Assembly: GCF_003443675.1 (NCBI RefSeq)
Contig: NZ_CP031963.1
Location: 3,433,501-3,497,500, forward strand
Direction: 5' to 3'
DNA: 64,000 nucleotides
Origin: Aquimarina sp. BL5
GTDB lineage: Bacteria; Bacteroidota; Bacteroidia; Flavobacteriales; Flavobacteriaceae
Below the pieces are notes generated by a model. That model was given only the letters and a program-made list of their open reading frames with translations. It made no database searches and was not told the DNA's origin. Positions 7,687 through 16,496 of this stretch are shown here, in pieces (position 1 is the first letter of the stretch; each line of letters opens with the position of its first letter). The position numbers and the translations under genes were made by a program.

Positions 7687-9378
7687 CTAAGCTTCATTAA
7701 ATATCTGTTCCAAAATCTTCTCTGTAATCAAATATGTTGGTTTTACTCCTGTTGTCCCTAATCCTCCAGATGCTAAAGTACTACCTGTTTCTAATGGGTT
7801 ATCAGAAGCGTAATATGCATAGTTTACTTTTACATCCGAACTTATACTACCTCGTAGTTTAGATGCTGATTGAATTGCTTTTTGATAATGAGCCCCTTCC
7901 ATTTCCAATCCAATCACATTCCAAGTAGAATCGTGAAAAAACTTTAGTATGTCTCTATTCTGTAAAGAAGTTCCTAGTACAGTTATCATGGAACCATCGT
8001 AAATATCAATTCCATGCCCTTCTAAATCTTCTTTTTTTAATCCATTATCAAAAGGGTAGTTATCTGCTGTTCCTTCAAAAACGTGCGCAGAAGGTATCAT
8101 GATATCTCCTTTCCCTCCTTCTAGAATACCTGCTTTTCCCATTAGAGAAACTGATTTAACATTAAGGTATTTTCTTTCTTCGGGTTTTACATATGGTTTC
8201 AGCAATTCATCCATGGTTTCGTACGCTTGTTCTCCAAACGCATAATCCATTACAATAATTACTGGTTTGTTTTCCTTTTTAACATCCGATATAAATGATG
8301 CATATGTCCCTTCTGTATGTTTCGAAGTATCAAATATCTGAACATTAATATTTGTGCCACTTTGATCCTCAATATAGGTCATTCCTTTCTGTAGGGCTAG
8401 TTTTTCTACTTTAGCTCTCAGTTTATCATTCTTGCTTTCACTAAGCAATTCATAAATATCAAAAGTAGTCTTATTCTTTAGTTCCGTTTTTAAAGCAATT
8501 GGCGCATACAATGTATTCATAACACTATGCATGTTTGCACTTATGATATGTATCGGTCTTTCTAATAAATTGAGTTGTTCTAATTTATTTTTTATGCTAT
8601 TTGCCCATCGCTCTCCGTGGATATGATGTCCTAGACGTTCTCTTAAAACCGGACTAAACGTAACAATTCTCTTATTCCCGTTAACAGATTCATCCATTGC
8701 CAACTTACCTAACCAGTAAATTATATGAAGAAATCTCTCTTTATTCTCAGGACAAGAAAAACTATCGTAGATAGAGGTAACTTCCTGAAAAGTTCTTCCT
8801 AATATATTAGCTGTATGTGTTAGCGCAACTTCTCGTTCTGCCTTTGTAAGTTCTTTTTTAGAGGATACCGCGCTTTCTAATTTATCCCAATCTCGCGTTA
8901 CGTTTCCTTCTTCGTTAATTACCACTCGATTCATAATCTTATGAGATTCGATAAATAAAAAAGTAAGGTGTGTAAGAATATCATAGATCTCTGATCTTCC
9001 ACGAGTAATCTCGATATTCATCTGTTCTTTATCAATCCTATAACAGTTTCTTCTTCTTTTTGGAGGGACAATTACTTTAAAATGGGAGTTTTTATATCCT
9101 TCTTCACTAGTAAGGTTTATATAGCGACATTCTTCTATTCCAATTGGCAAACGATCGATTACGTATAACAACCCATCTAGTTCTACTTTTTCTTCTGCGA
9201 CGGAGCCATAAATTTCTGGACGAAGTGTTAGCAATCCTTCTCTTAACGTATCTCCAGAAACTCCCATAGGCTTATAAAAACCTCTATTGAATAGGTGTCT
9301 CATGGTAATGTACATGCGTTCTATTGCACTTGAGCTTTCTTGGGATCTTGTTCTTCCTTGTAATTTCAAATTTGGCAT
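7687..9378 (-). CDS. Conserved Bacteroidota protein of unknown function with a nucleoside-phosphorylase-like C-terminal half
   Basis: I do not recognise this 563-residue protein with certainty; from memory it may belong to a DUF6909-type family. No signal peptide or membrane segment is visible, so it is probably cytoplasmic. The N-terminal half is helical and basic-acidic mixed. The C-terminal part holds GKAGILEGGKGDIMIPSA (from 414), FEGT, and GLEMEGAH (490-497), which resemble the phosphate-binding and MEG purine-site motifs of the PNP/AMP-nucleosidase superfamily. It sits between the GH3 gene and the Wzz-like gene with short spacers (25 and 5 bases). A TATATTTG word lies at 9392-9399 on the minus strand before its ATG. 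Confidence 0.8.
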   Translation of the reverse strand: MPNLKLQGRTRSQESSSAIERMYITMRHLFNRGFYKPMGVSGDTLREGLLTLRPEIYGSVAEEKVELDGLLYVIDRLPIGIEECRYINLTSEEGYKNSHFKVIVPPKRRRNCYRIDKEQMNIEITRGRSEIYDILTHLTFLFIESHKIMNRVVINEEGNVTRDWDKLESAVSSKKELTKAEREVALTHTANILGRTFQEVTSIYDSFSCPENKERFLHIIYWLGKLAMDESVNGNKRIVTFSPVLRERLGHHIHGERWANSIKNKLEQLNLLERPIHIISANMHSVMNTLYAPIALKTELKNKTTFDIYELLSESKNDKLRAKVEKLALQKGMTYIEDQSGTNINVQIFDTSKHTEGTYASFISDVKKENKPVIIVMDYAFGEQAYETMDELLKPYVKPEERKYLNVKSVSLMGKAGILEGGKGDIMIPSAHVFEGTADNYPFDNGLKKEDLEGHGIDIYDGSMITVLGTSLQNRDILKFFHDSTWNVIGLEMEGAHYQKAIQSASKLRGSISSDVKVNYAYYASDNPLETGSTLASGGLGTTGVKPTYLITEKILEQIFNEA

Positions 9379-9403
9379 AAATTTTTCGCAACAAATATAT
9401 AAC

Positions 9404-10903
9404 TTATTTAACTATGCTGATTGTTAAGGAATCGGCAATTTTTCTATCATTAGAAAGCCTTGGTAATTTATTTTGTCCTCCTAATTTTCCAATAGATTTC
9501 ATATAATCATTAAAACCATCTTTGGGAACTGTTCTGACTTTGAGAGTTGTTAGTACATTTCCTACTATCAAATCATCATAATATGTGTTCTGTTTTCGTA
9601 AAGAATTATCAATTTGCAAAGCGAATTCTTCTATATCTCCTGGTGTTTCCTGAAACTCCACAAACCATTCGTGATACGGCAGCTCTGAGTCATCTGGATT
9701 GATTTGCGGTGCTACAGTAAACTCTTTGATCATTGTTCCGGTTGTTTCTGCTGCTTCTTTTATAGATTGTTCTACCTCTTTACCAATTACATGCTCCCCA
9801 AATGCAGAAATAAAATGCTTAATTCTGCCAGAAACCACCAATCTATATGGCGAAGTACTGGTAAACATCACTGTATCCCCAATGTTATATGCCCACAATC
9901 CAGCATTAGAAGAAATGAGCATAACATAATTCACTCCTACCTCAACATCTTTAATCGTTAATCGTTTTCGGGTTTCTTCAAAAAACTCGTCTGTTTTTAC
10001 AAATTCATAAAACATTCCAGAGTTCAATTGCAACAACATTCCTTTTTCATGTTGTTTATCCTGAAAAGCAAAAAAACCTTCAGATGCGGGATATAATTCA
10101 ATACTGGCAACTTTTCTCCCTATTAGTTTTTCGAAAGTAGCTTTGTAAGGTTCATAGTTTACACCTCCGTAAATAAACAATTCGAAATTTTTGAACAACT
10201 CTCCAATAGGTTTTCCTGTTTTCTGTTTAAGTTTTTCAAAATACATTTGCACCCACGGTGGTATTCCGCTGATGATAGTCATGTTTTCATCTACAGTTTC
10301 TTCCACTATAGCATCTACTTTTGTTTCCCAATCATCAATACAATTAGTTTCCCAACTTGGTAGTCTGTTTTTCTGTAAATATTTTGGCACGTAATGCGCT
10401 ACAATTCCTGAAAGCCTTCCTAAATTTATTCCGTTCTTTTCTACAAGTTCCGGGCTTCCCTGAAGAAATATCATTTTACCATCTACAAAAGCAGTTTTTC
10501 CACTTTCCGCAATATAACACAGAATAGCATTTCTTGCAGCTTGGATATGTGTTGGCATGGAATCTGAAGTTAACGGAATATATTTTACTCCGCTCGTAGT
10601 TCCGGATGTTTTAGCAAAATAAATTGGTTTTCCAGGCCATAATACATCGCTTTCTCCTTTTACAACGCGATCTACATATGAACGCAGTTCTTCGTAATCA
10701 CGGATCGGAACTTTTTTTACAAAATCTTGGTGTGTTTTTATAGTATGGAAACCATGATCTTTACCAAAAGCTGTTTTTCCAGCATTCAGTATTAACTCAT
10801 TAAAAACCTTTTCTTGAGTTTTTATAGGGTTTTTAGCCCACTTGTTTATCTTTTTACGGATATGCTTTGCAAAAATCTTTGCCCCTAATGATTTAATAGA
10901 CAT
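9404..10903 (-). CDS. GH3 auxin-responsive promoter family protein (acyl-adenylating amido-synthetase fold)
   Basis: A 499-residue member of the GH3 branch of the ANL adenylate-forming superfamily. The phosphate-binding motif TSGTTSGVKYIP (99-110) is clear, followed by IYGGVNYEPY and LYPASEGFF typical of GH3, and a C-terminal domain with IKHFISAFGEHVIGKEVE. Plant members join amino acids to hormone acids; the substrate of the bacterial proteins is unknown. It follows the M23 peptidase gene by 9 bases and precedes the unknown 563-residue gene, so it is probably expressed with envelope genes. No missing motif was seen. Confidence 0.9.
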   Translation of the reverse strand: MSIKSLGAKIFAKHIRKKINKWAKNPIKTQEKVFNELILNAGKTAFGKDHGFHTIKTHQDFVKKVPIRDYEELRSYVDRVVKGESDVLWPGKPIYFAKTSGTTSGVKYIPLTSDSMPTHIQAARNAILCYIAESGKTAFVDGKMIFLQGSPELVEKNGINLGRLSGIVAHYVPKYLQKNRLPSWETNCIDDWETKVDAIVEETVDENMTIISGIPPWVQMYFEKLKQKTGKPIGELFKNFELFIYGGVNYEPYKATFEKLIGRKVASIELYPASEGFFAFQDKQHEKGMLLQLNSGMFYEFVKTDEFFEETRKRLTIKDVEVGVNYVMLISSNAGLWAYNIGDTVMFTSTSPYRLVVSGRIKHFISAFGEHVIGKEVEQSIKEAAETTGTMIKEFTVAPQINPDDSELPYHEWFVEFQETPGDIEEFALQIDNSLRKQNTYYDDLIVGNVLTTLKVRTVPKDGFNDYMKSIGKLGGQNKLPRLSNDRKIADSLTISIVK

Positions 10904-10912
10904 TATCTGTTA

Positions 10913-11782
10913 TTATTCAAAATCAATAAATTTTGATGGATCTGTAGGATATCCATCTCTCCACAATTCAAAATGTAAATGCGGCCCTGTCGAAAGTTCT
11001 CCAGTTGATCCTGCTGTTGCTATTACCTCTCCAGCCTTTACTAACTCTCCTTGTTGTTTTGTCAGCGAAGCGTTATGCTTGTAAACTGTCAGTAAACTAT
11101 TTCCATGTTCTAATATGATCACATGACCTGTTTCTGACGTCCATTCTGCAAAAATTACAGTTCCGGCAGCAGCAGCTTTGATTGGAGTATCTTTTGGCAC
11201 TGCCACATCGATTGCATAATGTTTTTCATTAACGTTATACTTGGATGTAATACTACCTTTTACAGGCGGAAATAGTGAAAAATCAGTACTTGATTTTTCA
11301 CTTTCGAACAAACTGTATTTGTCCTCTCTAGAAACCTCTTCTCTAAGTTTCATATCTTGTTCTGATGGACTTAGGTCTACTTCTTCTGGATTTAACTTTT
11401 GTGATTGTAGTGCAGAATCAATATCAAACTCTACTGTCTTAACATCTCCTATCAAGACTTTCTTGATGGATTTATAATATTCCTGATTAACAGTTAATAC
11501 AGTTTCCAAAGAATCTGCAGTAGAAACTAATCTAGTTGCTTTTTGATTCAGAGATGTGGAAGAATATCCAGGAATGTATTCTCTTAATGGAGTAAAAGCT
11601 ATTAGAATGGTTGTACAAGAAACTAAAACGATCGAAGTAATCATAACCAATACAAAAACATTAAGCCTTGTTAGTTTAAATGATATTCTTTCCTCAAAGG
11701 TATCTTCGTTAAGAATTACTAATCGATACTTGTTTAGTAGTTTTTTGGTAATTCTTTTTTGTTCTTTTTTCTTTTTAGCCAT
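10913..11782 (-). CDS. M23 family metallopeptidase, membrane-anchored
   Basis: A LytM-type zinc endopeptidase that cuts or senses peptidoglycan cross-links in the periplasm. A lysine-rich cytoplasmic tail is followed by one transmembrane segment (about 41-63), a helical stalk, and the M23 domain (about 170-285). The metal ligands are in place: H188xxxD192 and H268xH270, with a further H236. Catalytic activity is therefore plausible, unlike degenerate activator homologues. It is the first gene of a run of minus-strand genes with short spacers through GH3 into the polysaccharide locus, and a TATATTTG promoter word lies 37 bases upstream. Confidence 0.93.
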   Translation of the reverse strand: MAKKKKEQKRITKKLLNKYRLVILNEDTFEERISFKLTRLNVFVLVMITSIVLVSCTTILIAFTPLREYIPGYSSTSLNQKATRLVSTADSLETVLTVNQEYYKSIKKVLIGDVKTVEFDIDSALQSQKLNPEEVDLSPSEQDMKLREEVSREDKYSLFESEKSSTDFSLFPPVKGSITSKYNVNEKHYAIDVAVPKDTPIKAAAAGTVIFAEWTSETGHVIILEHGNSLLTVYKHNASLTKQQGELVKAGEVIATAGSTGELSTGPHLHFELWRDGYPTDPSKFIDFE

Positions 11783-11819
11783 AGATTAATCTACTATCAG
11801 GGCAATTGTGTTTGTTACG

Positions 11820-11827
11820 CAAATATA
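11820..11827 (-). promoter_or_regulatory. Bacteroidota-type -7 promoter element (TATATTTG) upstream of the M23 gene
   Basis: The minus strand reads TATATTTGCG, a perfect TAnnTTTG match, 37 bases before the M23 ATG in the divergent M23-tatA intergenic region. No clear -33 TTTG accompanies it. It is the best candidate for driving the M23-GH3-polysaccharide gene run. Confidence 0.5.
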
Positions 11828-12021
11828 CATATTCTGTTTAGGGATAAAAATGCTAAATTCTACAATATTACCATTTGTCATTTGAATTTACTGGAATAAA
11901 ATTCAAACAATAACTAGTATAAAACGTTATTTAGGTATGAATAGTCTTATTATAAGGTGTGAATATTATCACAAAAGGAGTTTTTAGCACTTCAAAAATG
12001 TCTTTTTTATCTAAATCTTGT

Positions 12022-12029
12022 TAACTTTG
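12022..12029 (+). promoter_or_regulatory. Bacteroidota-type -7 promoter element (TAACTTTG) upstream of tatA
   Basis: TAACTTTG fits TAnnTTTG and ends 18 bases before the tatA ATG, which would give a short leader. The -33 region is only T-rich. Confidence 0.42.
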
Positions 12030-12047
12030 TAATCTAATTTTAAGATC

Positions 12048-12239
12048 ATGATGTCATTAAGTGTATTTTTAGGAATGTTAGGCCCTTGGCAAATCGCCTT
12101 GATTGTTGCTGTGGTTTTACTTTTGTTCGGAGGTAAAAAAATTCCGGAATTGATGAGAGGTTTAGGAAGCGGGATCAAAGAATTTAAAGATGCCTCAAAA
12201 GAAGAAGAAGATCCTAATAAAATAGAAGAGAAAAAATAA
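12048..12239 (+). CDS. tatA: Sec-independent protein translocase TatA/E
   Basis: The pore-forming subunit of the twin-arginine translocase, which exports folded proteins across the inner membrane. The 63-residue protein has one N-terminal transmembrane helix (about 14-29), the [14 protein letters not shown] hinge and amphipathic helix, and an acidic tail; this order is diagnostic. Two adjacent ATGs (12048 and 12051) could both start it. tatC is not in the window. It is a single-gene unit: a promoter word lies upstream and a strong terminator follows directly. Confidence 0.92.
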   Translation: MMSLSVFLGMLGPWQIALIVAVVLLLFGGKKIPELMRGLGSGIKEFKDASKEEEDPNKIEEKK

Positions 12240-12260
12240 CCTATAGTTATATAGAAGTAA

Positions 12261-12294
12261 AAATGCCCAGCTTATATAAGTTGGGCATTTTTTA
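12261..12294 (+). terminator. Rho-independent terminator of tatA
   Basis: AAATGCCCA (12261-12269) pairs with TGGGCATTT (12282-12290) around an AT-rich loop that can extend the stem, followed by a T tract. It lies 22 bases past the tatA stop. Confidence 0.87.
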
Positions 12295-12629
12295 TTGAAT
12301 AAATCGTTGACAACTAAAAATAAGTTATACTAAAGTAATCAAAAAACCACAGTTGTTAACGATTTGTGAAAACATAAACTATTATTTAGGAATGTATCAT
12401 ACATTGCTCATTTACAACGAATAAATAAAAAATTGTTCCCAAAAAATAACCATGAAACCTTAATATTGACATATTAAACGTTTTATTTTTACGGTAAAAC
12501 CATAAAATCTGTGTATTTCATCGAAATAAAAAACCACTTCATCTAAAAGTTATTCATATGTTTTATTACATCGTTATTTCGTGTTAATTTTGAGTCAAAT
12601 AAGTAAGTAACTTCATAAAGCCCCAAACT
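12295..12629. other. Non-coding stretch between tatA and a small secreted-protein gene
   Basis: A very AT-rich stretch with no reading frame worth calling on either strand. Apart from a promoter-like element at 12561-12592 I see no structured RNA or repeat in it. Confidence 0.6.
12561..12592 (+). promoter_or_regulatory. Promoter-like element for the small secreted protein
   Basis: A TTTT block (12561-12564, weak -33) is followed after 20 bases by TAATTTTG (12585-12592), a match to TAnnTTTG. The ATG follows 37 bases later. Confidence 0.45.
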
Positions 12630-12959
12630 ATGAAAACTATATTTTTTACCATCGCAGTTTTATTTTCTTTCTCTACCATTAGTGCACAAGAGATTACTAA
12701 TGAGAATACAACCACTGTTAAGGCATCAAAAGCAGATTTTTATAACGCTATTATAAAGGCAAATAACTTTGATATTACGATCAAGGAAAACAAAAAAGAA
12801 GTTACTAATACTACTAAAAAGGATTTTTATAATCTTTTATTAGAAAAAAACGGTTTTAATACTGATACTAAAAAAACAACAAGATTAACAAATCTTGTAA
12901 ACAAAGAAGAAAATAAAAGAATCACTCAAAAAAATGCTACTGCAAGTTTACTTCCATAA
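12630..12959 (+). CDS. Small secreted protein of unknown function with an internal duplication
   Basis: I do not recognise this 109-residue protein. Residues 1-19 are a clear Sec signal peptide ending SAQ. The mature part is lysine- and threonine-rich and contains two related units: KADFYNAIIKANNF and, about 30 residues on, KKDFYNLLLEKNGF. This suggests a duplicated short helical motif. It has its own promoter-like element and terminator, so it forms a separate transcription unit between tatA and the convergent tex. Location is periplasm or outside; no lipobox or sorting domain is present. Confidence 0.75.
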   Translation: MKTIFFTIAVLFSFSTISAQEITNENTTTVKASKADFYNAIIKANNFDITIKENKKEVTNTTKKDFYNLLLEKNGFNTDTKKTTRLTNLVNKEENKRITQKNATASLLP

Positions 12960-12983
12960 TTAGCTGGGGCATAAAAATATAGT

Positions 12984-13019
12984 AAATACTCCTTTTAGAT
13001 AAAAAGGAGTATTTTTTTT
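12984..13019 (+). terminator. Terminator between the small secreted protein gene and tex
   Basis: AAATACTCCTTTT (12984-12996) pairs with AAAAGGAGTATTT (13002-13014) and is followed by a T run. It lies between convergent genes and, read in reverse, is followed by a U-rich tract, so it probably also stops tex transcripts. Confidence 0.87.
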
Positions 13020-13023
13020 GACT

Positions 13024-15150
13024 TTAATCTACCAAAGAAAGCTGAATTCTCTTTCTGGGTAAATCTATACTCATTACAGTAACCATCAGGTGCTGGTTTA
13101 ATTGAACTACCGCATTTACATCACTGATATATTCATTCGCTAATTTTGAGATATGTATCAATCCACTTTCTTTAATACCAATATCTACAAAACATCCAAA
13201 ATTAGTTATGTTATTTACTATTCCTGGTAATTTCATTCCGGCTTTTAGATCATTAATTGTTTTCACATTGGGATCGAATTCAAAAACAGTTGCTTTCTTT
13301 CTTGGATCGACACCTGGTTTTTCTAACTCTTTCACTATATCTGTAAGAGTTGGTAGCCCTACATTCTCAGAAATATAATTCTGTAATTTGATACTGGTAA
13401 TCGCTGTTTTATTTCCTATTAATTCTTTTAGCTGGACACCTACATCTTTTGCCATTTTAGACACTAATTTGTATCGTTCGGGATGCACTGCGGAATTATC
13501 TAGTGGATTGTTAGGATCTGTAATTCTCAAAAAAGCCGCTGCTTGTTCATAGGCTTTACCTCCAAGTCGTGGAACTTTTTTTAATTCTTCTCTAGATTGT
13601 AGTGCTCCATTTTCTGATCGATAGTTTACTATGTTTTCTGCCAGCTTATCTCCTATTCCGGATACATAGCTTAATAAAGGTGCACTAGCGGTATTTACAT
13701 TAATCCCTACACTATTTACGCAACTCATCACCACTGTATCGAGTTCACTTTTTAGTTTGGTTTGATCGACATCATGCTGATATTGGCCAACTCCAATTGC
13801 TTTAGGATCTATTTTTACTAGTTCTGCTAGAGGATCTGCCAATCGTCTGCCAATAGATACTGCTCCACGAACTGTTACATCATAATTAGGAAACTCTGCT
13901 CTTGCAATTTTAGAAGCAGAATATACAGATGCCCCACTTTCATTAACCATAAACACTTGAATAGGACCTTCGAATGGAATTTTTTTGATAAACGCCTCTG
14001 TCTCTCTAGCGGCAGTTCCATTACCTATGGCTATAGCTTCAATTTTATATGCATTTACTAAAGACTTAATCTTTTTTATCCCGTTAGTAGTTTCACGCTG
14101 TGGTGGATGCGGATATATATTTTCATTATGTAATAAATCTCCTTGTTCATCTAAACAAACCACTTTACAACCCGATTTAAAACCAGGATCTAATGCCAGA
14201 ATACGTTTCTGCCCTAATGGAGAAGCTAGTAACAATTGTTTTAGGTTATGAGCAAAAACTGTGATTGCATTGTCATCTGCTTTTTCTTTAGCCTGATTTA
14301 ATACTTCCGTAGAAATTGCAGGTGTTAATAATCTTTTATACGCATCAGCAATCGCTAGAAACATTTGATCAGTACACGCTTCGATATTGGACTTGATCAT
14401 AATATCATCTATGATATCTAGTGCATCATTTTCAGGAACCGAAATTTTTACTCTTACTATCTTTTCATTTTCAGCTCTAAGAATGGCTAATAATCTATGC
14501 GAAGGACATTTTTGTAGTGGTTCTTCCCACTCAAAATATTGTTGATACTTTTGTGCCTCTTCTTCGTCTTTTTTTGTTTTTACTACTGCAGAAGATATAG
14601 CGGCTCTGCGTTGATATAATCTTCGCAATCTATTTCTTACTTTTTCATCTTCACTAATCCATTCTGCAATAATATCTCTTGCTCCTTGTAAAGCTAAGTC
14701 CTCATTAATAATTGTACTATTTAGGTATTTAGAAGCTACAAATAGAATTTCTTCTTCACGTTGCTGCATTATGATCTTGGCCAAAGGTTCTAACCCCTGT
14801 TCTTTTGCAACGGAAGCCCTAGTCTTACGCTTTTTCTTATAGGGTAGATATAGATCTTCTACTTCAGATAAGGTTTGTGCACTTTCTATACGTTTCTGCA
14901 ATTCTGGTGTTAGCGCTTCTTGCTCTTTTATACTTGCAAGAACGCTTTCCTTCCTTTTTTGTAAGGCTTCAAAAGCGGTTTTATACTTTACAATTTCGCC
15001 AATCTCTACCTCATCGAGATTGCCGGTCATTTCTTTACGATATCTAGAAATAAATGGAATTGTCGCTCCATCATTCAGTAATTCGATGGTTTTAGTGATT
15101 TGCTTTTCCGAAACAGGAACCTGTTTCGCTATAAAAGAAACAATATTCAT
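13024..15150 (-). CDS. tex: Tex-type S1 RNA-binding transcription accessory protein
   Basis: A conserved nucleic-acid-binding protein linked to transcription and RNA turnover. The 708-residue order is typical: helical N-terminal Tex domain, a YqgF/RNase H-like domain starting ILALDPGFKSG (about 325), a helix-hairpin-helix region (SGIGDKLAENIVNYR and VPRLGGKAYEQ, about 500-560), and a C-terminal S1 domain (about 637-706). The ATG at 15148-15150 is the only sensible start. It converges on the small secreted gene. Nothing is unusual in length or motifs. Confidence 0.95.
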   Translation of the reverse strand: MNIVSFIAKQVPVSEKQITKTIELLNDGATIPFISRYRKEMTGNLDEVEIGEIVKYKTAFEALQKRKESVLASIKEQEALTPELQKRIESAQTLSEVEDLYLPYKKKRKTRASVAKEQGLEPLAKIIMQQREEEILFVASKYLNSTIINEDLALQGARDIIAEWISEDEKVRNRLRRLYQRRAAISSAVVKTKKDEEEAQKYQQYFEWEEPLQKCPSHRLLAILRAENEKIVRVKISVPENDALDIIDDIMIKSNIEACTDQMFLAIADAYKRLLTPAISTEVLNQAKEKADDNAITVFAHNLKQLLLASPLGQKRILALDPGFKSGCKVVCLDEQGDLLHNENIYPHPPQRETTNGIKKIKSLVNAYKIEAIAIGNGTAARETEAFIKKIPFEGPIQVFMVNESGASVYSASKIARAEFPNYDVTVRGAVSIGRRLADPLAELVKIDPKAIGVGQYQHDVDQTKLKSELDTVVMSCVNSVGINVNTASAPLLSYVSGIGDKLAENIVNYRSENGALQSREELKKVPRLGGKAYEQAAAFLRITDPNNPLDNSAVHPERYKLVSKMAKDVGVQLKELIGNKTAITSIKLQNYISENVGLPTLTDIVKELEKPGVDPRKKATVFEFDPNVKTINDLKAGMKLPGIVNNITNFGCFVDIGIKESGLIHISKLANEYISDVNAVVQLNQHLMVTVMSIDLPRKRIQLSLVD

Positions 15151-15341
15151 TGGTTACATTTTTTGAACCGCTAAATATATTATAAACCATGTCTAATATC
15201 AAAACTTATTGATAATTGGTCTTATCTTACTTTTAAAGTGGGGCGAAGGTTTTTAAATGTTTAGATTCTGTTTCTGAGAAAAACATCCATTCAAAAAGTA
15301 GGCGTTTTAGCTCTTTTCATTTGAAGAAATCTAGTTTAAAG

Positions 15342-15367
15342 AATCTCCTCGCTGCGACGAGGAGATT
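15342..15367 (-). terminator. Perfect 10-bp hairpin, possible terminator of the DUF4837-like gene
   Basis: AATCTCCTCG (15342-15351) and CGAGGAGATT (15358-15367) form a perfect stem with a 6-base loop, 27 bases downstream of the lipoprotein gene. The minus strand after it is only moderately U-rich, so it may be a REP-type palindrome rather than a terminator. Confidence 0.5.
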
Positions 15368-15394
15368 TAAAATGTATGTTTCTTGAGTGTTTTT

Positions 15395-16378
15395 CTAATC
15401 GAACTTAATAGTTTTAATAATCGCTTCTAACTCGAAGATATAATTTCTTTTTCGTACTGATGGTGCCAGCACAAAACCCTCTATAACAAACTGCCTATTG
15501 TTAGCTACATCATTAATTACATAATTTACAAAAGGGCCCGCCATATATCTGTCTTTAATTTCCCAAGTACCCTTGGTTTCGAATGTAAATTTGTTGTCTA
15601 AAGAAGTTTCATACAGATATGGTGCATACGCTTCTTCGGTAATAAATTTTCCTGAGTTGGTAGGGATTTTTAATTGACCAATAGAGTCTCTCACTTTTAT
15701 GATCTTTGCAATGGTACTAGAATCTTTTGATATTGATCCTAATGGAAGTTCATAAATCATAAGGTTCATGTCTCCGTTCTTGATGTCCTTACGCAACCAA
15801 AAAAACTTGTCTTCTTCTTTAGCAATTCGATATGCAGAAGGTATTTTAAGAGTAATTCCCATCTTTTCTTGCAATTGAGGAATATATTCTACTGATTTTT
15901 TTATTCTATATTGTTTTTCTTTGATTTCTACATTTTTGTATTTAGTAATTATACCATCAGCTCTTTCTTTAATCAAACGGATAATCTCATCTTCATTGGT
16001 ACCAGTTATTACATAACCCAATTGAGGAGTGGCATACTTGTTTTTTGCTATATATACTTTGGATTCTTCTCCTTTTTCAATTTTAAGAAACATTCTCCTT
16101 CTTCTGGCAATCCCGGTAAAAGCTTCGGCAGGTAGCTGTCTCATAGAAAACAAAGGTTCTTCTTGAGGTAAGCCAGGAACCTCTGCCCCAAAATATTTAC
16201 GTATAGTATCCCCTAAACTTCCTGTCCAAGACTCATTGTCAATGACCACAGAAAGTTCATTTATTTTACCCACAGATTGAGCAAGAGAACCGTTTATTTT
16301 TTCTGAAGTATCCTTTTTAGTCTCCGTACAACTAATTAAACATAATACTGAGATAATGGCAAGAGCTAGTTTTTTCAT
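15395..16378 (-). CDS. DUF4837-type lipoprotein
   Basis: A 327-residue lipoprotein conserved in Bacteroidota, function unknown. Starting at the ATG at 16378 gives MKKLALAIISVLCLISC, an ideal lipoprotein signal with the lipid-modified Cys at 17; the frame extends 11 residues upstream but that would spoil the signal. The rest is a globular domain with no membrane segment and repeated basic-acidic helices. I assign DUF4837 from the overall look (two halves each ending in an IKTIKFD-like strand) and gene size. A two-box promoter lies only 4 bases before the ATG. Confidence 0.82.
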   Translation of the reverse strand: MKKLALAIISVLCLISCTETKKDTSEKINGSLAQSVGKINELSVVIDNESWTGSLGDTIRKYFGAEVPGLPQEEPLFSMRQLPAEAFTGIARRRRMFLKIEKGEESKVYIAKNKYATPQLGYVITGTNEDEIIRLIKERADGIITKYKNVEIKEKQYRIKKSVEYIPQLQEKMGITLKIPSAYRIAKEEDKFFWLRKDIKNGDMNLMIYELPLGSISKDSSTIAKIIKVRDSIGQLKIPTNSGKFITEEAYAPYLYETSLDNKFTFETKGTWEIKDRYMAGPFVNYVINDVANNRQFVIEGFVLAPSVRKRNYIFELEAIIKTIKFD

Positions 16379-16382
16379 AATA

Positions 16383-16412
16383 CAAATATACTTGGGATGT
16401 GCTAATATCAAA
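16383..16412 (-). promoter_or_regulatory. Complete two-box Bacteroidota promoter upstream of the DUF4837-like gene
   Basis: On the minus strand TTTG (16412-16409), an 18-base spacer and TATATTTG (16390-16383) match the -33/-7 consensus. The -7 box ends 4 bases before the ATG, so transcription would start at or beside the start codon (leaderless mRNA). Confidence 0.55.
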
Positions 16413-16496
16413 AATATAATATCCAGATAACGGATATAATACTCTTTATGACATCATAAACCGTTCCAATTGTATTTTTAAATCGAAAAGAAAGTA

